From Streptomyces sp. NP-1717 (GTDB lineage: Bacteria; Actinomycetota; Actinomycetes; Streptomycetales; Streptomycetaceae), in contig NZ_JAAPBF010000006.1 of NCBI RefSeq assembly GCF_022695985.1, forward strand, positions 1 to 64,000: a DNA stretch of 64,000 nucleotides. The letters run 5' to 3'. The stretch's first letter is position 1. The number at the start of each line of letters is the position of its first letter. The translations under genes and the position numbers were made by a program. Below the pieces are notes generated by a model. The model did not search any database. It was not told the DNA's origin and saw only the letters and a program-made list of their open reading frames with translations. This document shows positions 27,637 through 37,035 of this stretch, one piece after another.

Positions 27637-28356
27637 CTATGTGTCGGAGACGGCCTGGAGAACGTCGGCGGTGTCCGCGCCGGCCCGGCCGTCGCCGTAC
27701 TTGGCCACGTACTCCCGCGCGATCCTCAACCCCTCGGCGTGCAGGGCCTCTCCGGCGGCCAGCACCCGTGGCAGCAGTTCGCGCTCGGTGGTCACCGCCC
27801 GGAAGGCGAGCGCCACCGTCACGTCGTGGTCCGGCCGGTGCACGATCTCGATCGCGTCGCCCGCGCGGATCTCGCCGGGCACGACGACCCGGAAGTACGC
27901 GCCGGTGACGCCCTGCCGGGTGAACCGCCTGACCCAGCCCTTCTCGCCGAGGAAGCCCGCGAACGTACGGCACGGGATCCGGCCGCTGGTCGCCTCCAGT
28001 ACCAGATCCGGGCCGATCCGCCAACGCTCCCCGATCTTCGTCCCGTTCAGATCGGCCCCGGACGTCGTGAGGTTCTCGCCGAAACCCCCGTTGGCCAGCG
28101 GACGCCCCAACTCCCGCTCCCAGAAGTCGAGATCCTCCCGCGCGTACGCGTAGACCGCCTGGTCGCTGCCGCCGTGATGGCGCAGATCGCATACGGCGTC
28201 GCCCACGACACCGCTGCCGCCGACGCCCTTGAGGCCGGGATCGCGCACCGCGACCGGGCCGTCCACCGGACGCTTGTCCATACCGGTCGCGCCGCCGGGC
28301 GCGTCCGTGTACCCGACGGCCCGGGGCCGCCCCACATTCACGGTCAGAACCTTCAT
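27637..28356 (-). CDS. MOSC-domain protein (YiiM-like)
   Basis: A 239-residue MOSC-domain protein, the fold that binds the molybdenum cofactor sulfur. It has VLTVNVGRPRAV, DLRHHGGSDQAVYAYAREDLD (the conserved HGG-D motif), FGENLTTSG and a conserved Cys in SGRIPCRTFAGFL. Relatives detoxify N-hydroxylated compounds with the molybdenum cofactor. It diverges from the LysR gene, which may regulate it. Confidence 0.9.
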   Translation of the reverse strand: MKVLTVNVGRPRAVGYTDAPGGATGMDKRPVDGPVAVRDPGLKGVGGSGVVGDAVCDLRHHGGSDQAVYAYAREDLDFWERELGRPLANGGFGENLTTSGADLNGTKIGERWRIGPDLVLEATSGRIPCRTFAGFLGEKGWVRRFTRQGVTGAYFRVVVPGEIRAGDAIEIVHRPDHDVTVALAFRAVTTERELLPRVLAAGEALHAEGLRIAREYVAKYGDGRAGADTADVLQAVSDT

Positions 28357-28450
28357 GACCGGCACGCTAACTCCCCGGCCCCGCGTCGTGCCTCTCAAAT
28401 GCTCCGCCCCTCATTTCTCGATGCCTCCAAGTTTCCCTTATGTTTGAGGG

Positions 28451-29347
28451 GTGATCGAAGCCCGTCACCTCCGTGTCCTGCGCGCCGTCGCCGCCACCGG
28501 CTCCTTCTCCGCCGCCGCGCGCGAGCTGGGGTGCACCCAGCCGGCCGTCAGCCAGCAGATGAAGGTCCTCGAAGCGTCGGTCGGCACGACCCTGCTGATC
28601 AGAACCGGCCGCGCGATGCGCCTCACCCAGGCCGGGGAGGCGCTGGTACGTCACGCGACGGGCATCCTGTCGGGGCTCACGGCCGCCGAGGAGGAGGTCG
28701 CGGCCATCGCGGGCCTGCGCGCCGGGCGGGTCCGGCTGGTCTCGTTCCCCAGCGGCAGCTCCACCCTGGTCCCCACCGCACTGGCCGCCCTGCGCGCCGC
28801 CCATCCGGGCACCCGCGTCTCGCTCGTCGACGCCGAACCGCCCCGCTCCGTCGAGATGCTGCGCGACGGCGACTGCGATCTGGCGTTGGCCTTCCGTTAC
28901 GACTCCACCGGCGGCGCCGAGGAGTGGGACGATCTGGTCGTACGGCCGCTGCTCACCGACCGGCTGGTGGGGCTGCTCCCCGAGGGCCACCGGCTGGCCG
29001 GGGCCGGGACCGTCGCGATCGGGGACCTCGCCGACGAGGCCTGGATCGCGGGCTGCCCGCGCTGCCGCCACCAACTGGTGGACGCCTGCGAGAGGGCGGG
29101 GTTCACGCCCCGTATCGATTTCGCGACGGACGACTATCCCGCTGTGATCGGCCTTGTCGGGGCGGGGCTCGGGGTCGCCTTCCTGCCGGAGCTGGCCCTG
29201 GAGTCGGTGCTGCCGAAGAGCGCCCGTACCGTCACCGTCGAGCCCGCCGTCCGGCGGGAGATCGTCGCGCTCACCCTGCCCGATCTGGCGCGGGTCCCCG
29301 CGGTGGCGGCGACGCTGGACCAACTGGAACGGGCCGCCTCGCGCTGA
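28451..29347 (+). CDS. LysR-family transcriptional regulator
   Basis: A 298-residue LysR regulator. The N-terminal winged helix reads EARHLRVLRAVAATGSFSAA and CTQPAVSQQMKVLE; the ligand domain begins near residue 90 (GRVRLVSFPSGSSTLVPTALAAL). The GTG start lies 94 bases from the divergent MOSC gene, the normal geometry for a LysR protein and its target. The inducer is unknown. Confidence 0.92.
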   Translation: MIEARHLRVLRAVAATGSFSAAARELGCTQPAVSQQMKVLEASVGTTLLIRTGRAMRLTQAGEALVRHATGILSGLTAAEEEVAAIAGLRAGRVRLVSFPSGSSTLVPTALAALRAAHPGTRVSLVDAEPPRSVEMLRDGDCDLALAFRYDSTGGAEEWDDLVVRPLLTDRLVGLLPEGHRLAGAGTVAIGDLADEAWIAGCPRCRHQLVDACERAGFTPRIDFATDDYPAVIGLVGAGLGVAFLPELALESVLPKSARTVTVEPAVRREIVALTLPDLARVPAVAATLDQLERAASR

Positions 29348-29393
29348 CGCGGTTCCTCCGGGCGGAGCCCCTTGCCGAGGTCCCTCCGAGGTT

Positions 29394-29411
29394 CCGTCAG
29401 GGTCCTGACGG
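29394..29411. terminator. Short hairpin between convergent lysR and wbl genes
   Basis: CCGTCAGG and CCTGACGG flank two bases, an 8-bp perfect stem, in the 111 bases between two convergent genes. Confidence 0.4.
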
Positions 29412-29458
29412 GGTCCCGCCGGGAGTGCAGGAACGTTTCTGCATCGCTTTGTCGCGGG

Positions 29459-29782
29459 TCAGGCGCGGTCCGACCCGTTCGCCCCCGAGGTCGAGATCAG
29501 CCGGGTGCGGGCGCGTCCCATCAGTTCCTCGCGTTCGTCCTCCGTGAGCCCGCCCCACACGCCGTACGGCTCCCGCACCGCCATCGCGTGCGCCGCGCAC
29601 TGCGCGCGTACCGGGCATCTCATGCAGACCTCCTTGGCCGATGTCTCGCGGGCGCTGCGTGCCGCGCCCCGTTCTCCCTCCGGGTGAAAGAACAGCGAAC
29701 TGTCGACGCCGCGACAGGCCGCGAGGAGCTGCCAGTCCCACAGATCTGCGTTCGGTCCGGGAAGGCGTGAGAAATCTGCCAT
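29459..29782 (-). CDS. WhiB-like iron-sulfur transcription factor
   Basis: A 107-residue Wbl protein. The four cluster-binding cysteines are C23 (LAACRG) and C53, C56, C62 (VCMRCPVRAQCAAHA), followed by the G[V/I]WGG turn as YGVWGGLTEDERE. Wbl proteins bind a [4Fe-4S] cluster and pair with sigma region 4. It sits next to bldM in divergent orientation, as its orthologue does in S. coelicolor (from memory). Confidence 0.95.
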   Translation of the reverse strand: MADFSRLPGPNADLWDWQLLAACRGVDSSLFFHPEGERGAARSARETSAKEVCMRCPVRAQCAAHAMAVREPYGVWGGLTEDEREELMGRARTRLISTSGANGSDRA

Positions 29783-30248
29783 TGCTCATGTCCCCTTGAA
29801 TCCGTGGAGGCGGATACGGGCCGTGAGGCCCTGTCTTCCTGGTCGGGCGCAGGGCCTCTGATGCGCCCTGGCGCGCCGGGTTACGAGCGCGGCGTGCTCA
29901 CCACACCGTTCTCACGACCGTACATCTGCTGTGTAAGTAGATGTAAATATGACTCATTGCGAATCTAGCCACAGACACCAAAAAAAGGGAAGAAATGACG
30001 CTAAATGGGGCATAGCTCAGAGTGATCGGGTGGTGACCTGCGAGGCTCTGCTCTGTGTGCGCGTCCTCACGTAGAGTGCCGAAGGCGATTCCGGACCCGT
30101 AACTCTTTCGAGTGACCGTCGTTGAGTGGTCGAGGCGGTTGAAGGAAGAGGCGATCGGGCACATGTCCGATGGCGTCAATCGCACAGGTGACCACATGTA
30201 CTCAGCCTGGAGGCTCAACGTGACGCGCATCAGCTGCGGAGGGCGGCC
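29783..30248. other. Long divergent regulatory region between wbl and bldM
   Basis: A 466-base gap, unusually AT-rich in its middle (29930-30010). It carries the bldM promoter and a TACATCT / AGATGTA inverted repeat (29921-29945, 11-base spacer) of unknown use on the wbl side. No coding capacity is evident. Confidence 0.7.
30098..30125 (+). promoter_or_regulatory. Sigma-BldN-type promoter of bldM
   Basis: CGTAAC and CGTTGA, exactly 16 bases apart, are a perfect match to the known sigma-BldN consensus, for which bldMp1 is the founding example. The start of transcription would be near 30132, giving a 5' leader of about 117 bases. Confidence 0.88.
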
Positions 30249-30860
30249 ATGACATCCGTCCTCGTCTGCGACGACTCCCCGCTTGCCCGAGAGGCGCTGC
30301 GCCGCGCGGTTGCGACCGTGCCCGGTGTCGAGCGCGTGACGACGGCGGCCAACGGTGAGGAAGTTCTCCGCCGGTGGGGCGCCGACCGCTCGGACCTGAT
30401 CCTGATGGACGTGCGCATGCCCGGTCTGGGCGGCGTCGAGACCGTCCGCCGACTGCTGTCCGCCGATCCCGGCGCCCGGATCATCATGCTCACGGTCGCC
30501 GAGGACCTGGATGGTGTCGCCCTCGCGGTCGCCGCCGGTGCCCGCGGCTATCTGCACAAGGACGCGTCCCGCGCCGAGTTGCGCGCGACCGTCACCCAGG
30601 CGCTCGCCGATCCGACGTGGCGGCTCGCCCCGCGCCGGCTCAGGTCGGCCGAGATGGGCGCCGCGCCCACGCTCACGGCGCGTGAGATCCAGGTTCTCGA
30701 AGGCATGAGCCACGGCCGGTCCAACGCGGAGATCGGGCGCGAGCTCTTCCTCTCCGAGGACACGGTGAAGACGCACGCCCGCCGGCTGTTCAAAAAGCTC
30801 GGCGCCTCGGACCGCGCGCATGCCGTGGCTCTCGGATTCCGCTGGGGCCTGGTCCGCTAG
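30249..30860 (+). CDS. bldM: Orphan response regulator BldM
   Basis: A 203-residue atypical response regulator required for aerial hyphae and sporulation. The receiver domain keeps the phosphorylation-site residue D54 (LILMDVRMPG) with TVAEDLDG and K (LHKDAS) further on; the C-terminal LuxR-type HTH is LTAREIQVLEGMSHGRSNAEIGRELFLSEDTVKTH. Length, sequence, the sigma-BldN promoter and the neighbouring wbl and sigma genes all identify BldM. GGAGGGCGGCC precedes the ATG. Its TAG stop is shared with the end of a palindromic repeat element. Confidence 0.95.
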   Translation: MTSVLVCDDSPLAREALRRAVATVPGVERVTTAANGEEVLRRWGADRSDLILMDVRMPGLGGVETVRRLLSADPGARIIMLTVAEDLDGVALAVAAGARGYLHKDASRAELRATVTQALADPTWRLAPRRLRSAEMGAAPTLTAREIQVLEGMSHGRSNAEIGRELFLSEDTVKTHARRLFKKLGASDRAHAVALGFRWGLVR

Positions 30861-31033
30861 GTCCTGTCTTCAAAGTCCCGCCTGGCCCGCGACGCCTGGC
30901 ACGGCACCTCGCCGCGTTGTCGGACTCGGCCGAGTACGCCCGGTACGACCCGGTCCTCCGCCTTGCGATGCACCGCACCAGACGCCGCCGGCCCCGCCCT
31001 GCGGGCGGACGGCGCTACTTTGAAGACAGGCCC
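30860..31033. repeat. MITE-like palindromic element, copy A
   Basis: A 174-base element with 17-base terminal inverted repeats (GGTCCTGTCTTCAAAGT against GGGCCTGTCTTCAAAGT, one mismatch). The interior contains TCGCCGCGTTGTCG and CTCCGCCTTGCGAT, both also in copy B, and at its right end a 31-base stretch (31 of 31 identical) shared in inverted orientation with copy C. It has no coding capacity. Its left end uses the last base of the bldM TAG codon. Confidence 0.75.
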
Positions 31034-31249
31034 TGGCTCCGACGCCGGCCGGGGCCCGAGGTTGCCTGGTCGCAGCGGTACGGACAGCTCGTCCGGAGAG
31101 TCGCGGAACCCCGTCCGCCGTGCGGTGGGCGGGGCGGCGTAGAGGGTCATCGGTGCCCGTACGCCACAGTTTCCCGCCCGATGCCGCATCCTTGAGTTGT
31201 GGAGTTCCTCGGGGACGAGTCGGGCGAGCGGAAGGGGAGGGCGCAGGAG

Positions 31250-31915
31250 ATGGGTTCCTCCGCACCTACTCATAACGCTTCGGTGCACAACTATGAACGC
31301 GGTGCCACGGATCCGCAGCGGCCGAGGCACCATGGTCCGATGCGCGATGACGAGACCACGGTGATCGGTGCGCTCGTTCACCGTGCCGTCGAGGGGGACG
31401 GGCGTGCCACGCACGATCTCCTGGCTCATGTGCATCCACTCGCGCTGCGCTACTGCCGCACCCGGCTGAACCGACTGCCCGGTGACGCACGGCACTTCAC
31501 GGAGGACCTCGCGCAGGAGGTCTGTGTCGCCGTGCTGATGGCGCTGCCGCGCTACAAGGACACCGGAAGGCCCTTCGAGGCCTTCGTCTTCGCCATCGCC
31601 GCGCACAAGGTCGCCGATCTCCAGCGGGCCGCCATGCGGCACCCGGGGTCGACGGCGGTGCCCTCGGACGAGATGCCCGAGCGGCCCGACGACTCCCTCG
31701 GCCCGGAGGAGCGCGCGCTGCTCAGCAGCGACGCAGAGTGGGCCAAGAAGCTCCTCGCCAACCTCCCGGACAACCAGCGCGAGCTGCTCGTGCTGCGGGT
31801 CGCCGTGGGGCTGACCGCCGAGGAGACCGGCCAGATGCTGGGGATGTCGCCGGGCGCGGTACGGGTCGCACAGCACCGGGCGCTCAGCAGACTGCGCGCG
31901 CTGGCCGAGCAGTAG
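31250..31915 (+). CDS. shbA: ECF sigma factor, ShbA/SigD-like
   Basis: An ECF sigma factor of about 221 residues. Region 2 reads [13 protein letters not shown]...[20 protein letters not shown] with [16 protein letters not shown], and region 4 [41 protein letters not shown]. The location between bldM and guaB is that of SCO4769, the orthologue of S. griseus ShbA, which transcribes the principal sigma gene hrdB, and of mycobacterial SigD next to guaB2 (synteny from memory). The start is uncertain: ATG 31250 is used here, but ATG 31340 (MRDDETTV) begins where conservation begins, and a GTG at 31199 is possible. Confidence 0.75.
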   Translation: MGSSAPTHNASVHNYERGATDPQRPRHHGPMRDDETTVIGALVHRAVEGDGRATHDLLAHVHPLALRYCRTRLNRLPGDARHFTEDLAQEVCVAVLMALPRYKDTGRPFEAFVFAIAAHKVADLQRAAMRHPGSTAVPSDEMPERPDDSLGPEERALLSSDAEWAKKLLANLPDNQRELLVLRVAVGLTAEETGQMLGMSPGAVRVAQHRALSRLRALAEQ

Positions 31916-32021
31916 GGCGCGGCCCGCGGGGCCCGATCGCGGCGGTCGCGGGATCCGATCACGGCGGCCGGGGGAACTGATCATGGCGACCGTGGAATGA
32001 GACCCCCGTGGCGCCCGTTAG

Positions 32022-33566
<1,545 letters not shown>

Positions 33567-33659
33567 ACCCCCTCCCCATGCCGCCGGTGGCCACTCACCG
33601 GCGGCATCGGTGTGTCGGGGATACTGGGACGGCTGACGCAAGAGGAAAGGCCCCACATC

Positions 33660-34784
33660 GTGACTGAGATCGAGATCGGCCGCGGCAAGCGCGGACGCCG
33701 CGCGTACGCCTTCGACGACATCGCCGTCGTCCCCAGCCGGCGCACCCGCGACCCGAAGGAGGTCTCGATCGCCTGGCAGATCGACGCCTACCGCTTCGAA
33801 CTGCCGTTCCTGGCCGCCCCCATGGACTCCGTGGTCTCGCCGAGCACCGCGATCCGCATCGGTGAGCTCGGCGGTCTTGGTGTGCTCAACCTCGAAGGCC
33901 TGTGGACCCGTTACGAGGACCCGCAGCCGCTGCTGGACGAGATCGCCGAGCTGGACGAGGCGACCGCCAACCGCAGGCTCCAGGAGATCTACTCCGCGCC
34001 GATCCAGGAAGAGCTGATCGGGCGGCGCATCAAGGAGGTGCGCGACTCGGGCGTGGTCACGGCCGCCGCGCTCTCGCCGCAGCGCACCGCGCAGTTCTCC
34101 AAGGCCGTCGTCGACGCCGGGGTGGACATCTTCGTCATCCGCGGGACCACGGTCTCCGCCGAGCACGTCTCGGGCGCGGCCGAGCCGCTGAACCTGAAGC
34201 AGTTCATCTACGAGCTGGACGTCCCGGTCATCGTCGGCGGCTGCGCCACGTACACCGCGTCGCTGCACCTGATGCGCACCGGCGCCGCCGGTGTGCTGGT
34301 GGGCTTCGGCGGCGGCGCCGCGCACACCACCCGTAACGTGCTGGGCATCCAGGTGCCGATGGCGACGGCGGTCGCGGATGTGGCCGCCGCCCGGCGCGAC
34401 TACATGGACGAGTCCGGCGGCCGGTACGTGCACGTGATCGCGGACGGCGGTGTCGGCTGGTCCGGCGACCTGCCCAAGGCCGTCGCCTGCGGGGCCGACG
34501 CGGTGATGATGGGCTCCCCGCTGGCGCGGGCGAACGACGCGCCGGGCAAGGGGCACCACTGGGGCATGGAGGCCGTCCACGAGGACGTGCCGCGCGGCAA
34601 GCTGGTGGACCTGGGCATCGCCGGGACGACCGAGGAGATCCTGACCGGTCCCTCGCACAGCCCGGACGGCTCGATGAACTTCTTCGGCGCGCTCAAGAGG
34701 GCGATGGCGACGACCGGTTACAGCGAGCTGAAGGAGTTCCAGCGCGTCGAGGTGACGGTCGCGGACTCGCAGCACAGCCGCTGA
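33660..34784 (+). CDS. guaB3: GuaB3 family IMP dehydrogenase-related protein
   Basis: A 374-residue relative of IMP dehydrogenase without CBS domains, typical of GuaB3. It starts TEIEIGRGKRGRRAYAFDDI; the catalytic-loop Cys is in VIVGGCATYTASLHLM, and the phosphate site is IADGGVGWSGDLPKA. GuaB3 proteins are actinobacterial/cyanobacterial paralogues; a cyanobacterial member has been shown to act as GMP reductase, so a guanylate salvage role is more likely than IMP oxidation. GTG 33660 with AGAGGAAAGG in front is preferred over the upstream GTG at 33612. Confidence 0.93.
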   Translation: MTEIEIGRGKRGRRAYAFDDIAVVPSRRTRDPKEVSIAWQIDAYRFELPFLAAPMDSVVSPSTAIRIGELGGLGVLNLEGLWTRYEDPQPLLDEIAELDEATANRRLQEIYSAPIQEELIGRRIKEVRDSGVVTAAALSPQRTAQFSKAVVDAGVDIFVIRGTTVSAEHVSGAAEPLNLKQFIYELDVPVIVGGCATYTASLHLMRTGAAGVLVGFGGGAAHTTRNVLGIQVPMATAVADVAAARRDYMDESGGRYVHVIADGGVGWSGDLPKAVACGADAVMMGSPLARANDAPGKGHHWGMEAVHEDVPRGKLVDLGIAGTTEEILTGPSHSPDGSMNFFGALKRAMATTGYSELKEFQRVEVTVADSQHSR

Positions 34785-34795
34785 GAGTGACGGGA

Positions 34796-34829
34796 GGGTG
34801 CCCCGGACCGCACGCGGTCCGGGGCACCC
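34796..34829. terminator. Strong terminator after guaB3
   Basis: A perfect 15-bp stem (GGGTGCCCCGGACCG / CGGTCCGGGGCACCC) with loop CACG starts 11 bases after the stop and lies between two convergent genes. Confidence 0.85.
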
Positions 34830-34888
34830 TCGTCCCGTCTCTCAGGCCCTGTGCGGCGAACGTCGACCGGACGGGCCCCGGTTGACGA

Positions 34889-35377
34889 TCAGGCCTTCTT
34901 GGCGCCCGAGAACGCGGCGAAGGCGGCGAGGGCGAAGAAGAGGAACGTCATCGCCTCCTTGCCCGCGTTCCACGCGTCCGTCAGCAGGCTGAAGTGGTCG
35001 AACAGCATCTCCGTCGTCGACAGGTCCAGCTCCTGCGCACCGATGATCGCGATGCCGAAGATCTGGCCCAGGTAGACGGCGGCGAGCGCGAACACGGCGC
35101 TGACCACGGCGAGGATCGGGTTGCGTCCGCCGACCTTGCCCGCGACCAGACCGATGACGAAGCCGACACCGATGGCGGCGAAACCGATCTCGCTCTCGAT
35201 GGCGCCGGCGATTCCGCCGTAGATGGCGGCGGCGGCGATCGCGGTACCGGCCGCGGCGGCCAGACCGAGGCCCACGTTGTCGCGGACCGGCGGCGCCGGG
35301 GCGAACGGGTTGCCGGGGCCGGGCGGGACGGCGCCGCCGGCGAACGGGTTTCCGGGCGGCGGAACAGACTGGCTCAT
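34889..35377 (-). CDS. Small multi-helix membrane protein with NPF-rich head
   Basis: A 162-residue membrane protein. The cytoplasmic head has repeated GNPF(A) motifs (PPGNPFAGG, GPGNPFAPA). Hydrophobic segments follow at about residues 38-58, 60-82 and 88-112, with a last one near 145-158. I know of similar proteins next to guaB3 in streptomycetes, but no function. ATG 35377 is preferred because the NPF head is typical; a longer frame upstream lacks a ribosome site. Confidence 0.75.
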   Translation of the reverse strand: MSQSVPPPGNPFAGGAVPPGPGNPFAPAPPVRDNVGLGLAAAAGTAIAAAAIYGGIAGAIESEIGFAAIGVGFVIGLVAGKVGGRNPILAVVSAVFALAAVYLGQIFGIAIIGAQELDLSTTEMLFDHFSLLTDAWNAGKEAMTFLFFALAAFAAFSGAKKA

Positions 35378-35515
35378 GTGAAGAATCCCCCAAGGAATGC
35401 CCGCACCGTTGTGCGAGCGCCCTGGACCATAGCAGTCCGCCACGACAGCGCCGCAGGCATTTCCCGGGCGGTGGAGGGCGGGTGCGCGGCGGGGGAGGTC
35501 CAGGGCGTCGTCGCC

Positions 35516-36778
35516 TCAGAGGCGGTACGCCGCGCCCGCCGGGCTCGCTCCCCGGGTGTCGAGCAGCAACTGCGCCTTCACGGCGAGACCTTGGAGGTCG
35601 TACGTGCGGTGGTGCTGGAGCAGCACCGTCAGATCCGCCTGCGCGGCGGCCTCGTAAAGAGAGTCGGCGCGCGGGACCGGCAGATCCCGTACGCGCCAGT
35701 CGAGGACGTACGGGTCCTGGTAGCTGACGGTCGCGCCGAGGTCCATCAGCCGGCAGGCGATCTCGGTGGCCGGTGAGCTCTCCTGGTCCGCGTGGTCCGG
35801 CTTGTAGGTGACGCCGAGCAGCAGGACGCGGGCGCCGCGGGCGGACTTGCCGTGCTCGTTGAGGAGCGTGGCGCAGCGCTGGATCACGTACTGCGGCATA
35901 CGGCCGTTGATCTCCTGGGCGAGACCGACCATCCGCAGCGGGTGGCCGGGGGTGCGGCCCGCGTGCGGGAGGTAGCTGGGGTCCATGGGGACGCCGTGGC
36001 CGCCGACGCCGGGGCCGGGGCGGAAGGCCTGGAAGCCGAACGGTTTGGTCTCGGCGCACCGGATGACGTCCCAGAGGTCGACGCCGAGGTCGTGGCAGAG
36101 CACGGCCATCTCGTTGACGAGGGCGATGTTGACGTGCCTGAAGTTGGTTTCGAGGAGCTTGACGGTCTCCGCCTCGCGCGGTCCGCGCGCGCGGACGACC
36201 TTGTCGGTGAGACGTCCGTAGAAGGCGGCGGCCGATTCGGTGCAGGCGGGGGTGAGTCCGCCGATCACCTTGGGGGTACCGGCGTGACTGTGGGTCCGGC
36301 GGCCCGGGTCGAGGCGGCTGGGGGAGTAGGCGAGGTGGAAGTCGCGTCCGGCGCGCAGACCGGAGCCCTCTTCCAGGATGGTGCGCAGGAAGCCCTCCGT
36401 GGTGCCGGGGACGGCCGGTGATTCGAGCAGCACGGTGGTGTGCGGGCGCAGCCGGGCGGCGAGGGCGCGCGCGGCCTCGCCGACGGCGCTGAGGTCGAGC
36501 GTGCGGTCGGGGCCGAGCGGGGTCGGCGCGCAGATGACGGCGGTGCGGACCCGGCCGAGTTCGGTCGGGTCGGTGGTGGGCCGGAAGCCGCCGGAGAGCA
36601 TGCGCCGGACGTCGGAGGGGGTGAGTGAGCCGTCGACCGGGGTGCGGCCCGCGGCCAGTTCGGCGACGGGGCGTGGATCGGTGTCGTACCCGATGGTCTC
36701 GATGCCGGCGGCCACGGCGGCCTGGGCGAGGGGCAGGCCGAGATGACCGAGTCCGATGACGGCGAGGTCTGCGGGCAT
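35516..36778 (-). CDS. Nucleotide-sugar dehydrogenase homologue lacking the catalytic Cys
   Basis: A 420-residue protein of the UDP-glucose/UDP-ManNAc dehydrogenase family. The N-terminal Rossmann loop is LAVIGLGHLGLPLAQA, and the central helix ETVKLLETNFRHVNIALVNE keeps the conserved Lys and Asn. In the C-terminal active-site loop, where PGPGVGGHC(I/V)P is expected, the sequence reads PGPGVGGHGVPMDPSYL, with Gly for the catalytic Cys. Without it the two-step oxidation to the acid should not be possible, so the protein may be inactive, a half-reaction enzyme, or a regulator. It diverges from glpD. Confidence 0.85.
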   Translation of the reverse strand: MPADLAVIGLGHLGLPLAQAAVAAGIETIGYDTDPRPVAELAAGRTPVDGSLTPSDVRRMLSGGFRPTTDPTELGRVRTAVICAPTPLGPDRTLDLSAVGEAARALAARLRPHTTVLLESPAVPGTTEGFLRTILEEGSGLRAGRDFHLAYSPSRLDPGRRTHSHAGTPKVIGGLTPACTESAAAFYGRLTDKVVRARGPREAETVKLLETNFRHVNIALVNEMAVLCHDLGVDLWDVIRCAETKPFGFQAFRPGPGVGGHGVPMDPSYLPHAGRTPGHPLRMVGLAQEINGRMPQYVIQRCATLLNEHGKSARGARVLLLGVTYKPDHADQESSPATEIACRLMDLGATVSYQDPYVLDWRVRDLPVPRADSLYEAAAQADLTVLLQHHRTYDLQGLAVKAQLLLDTRGASPAGAAYRL

Positions 36779-37035
36779 GTGGGCCGTCCTTTCCCATAAC
36801 CGGAGGAGACAGGGGGCGCAACCCGTGTGGACAGAACGAGGGAGCGCAATGTCAGACTAGGCGTAAATATGACCGATATGCGTCATTACATGGCCGTACA
36901 TGGCGGGACATATCTGCGGATTTCCTGGGCCTGATCCGATCTTCGGCCGGCGTTGTCCACAGCCGGTGGCTGAAGTCGTTGAGTCCGGACAGAATCGAAG
37001 AGCCCGAACAACACGGGGGGAGACGGGAGGCAGCG

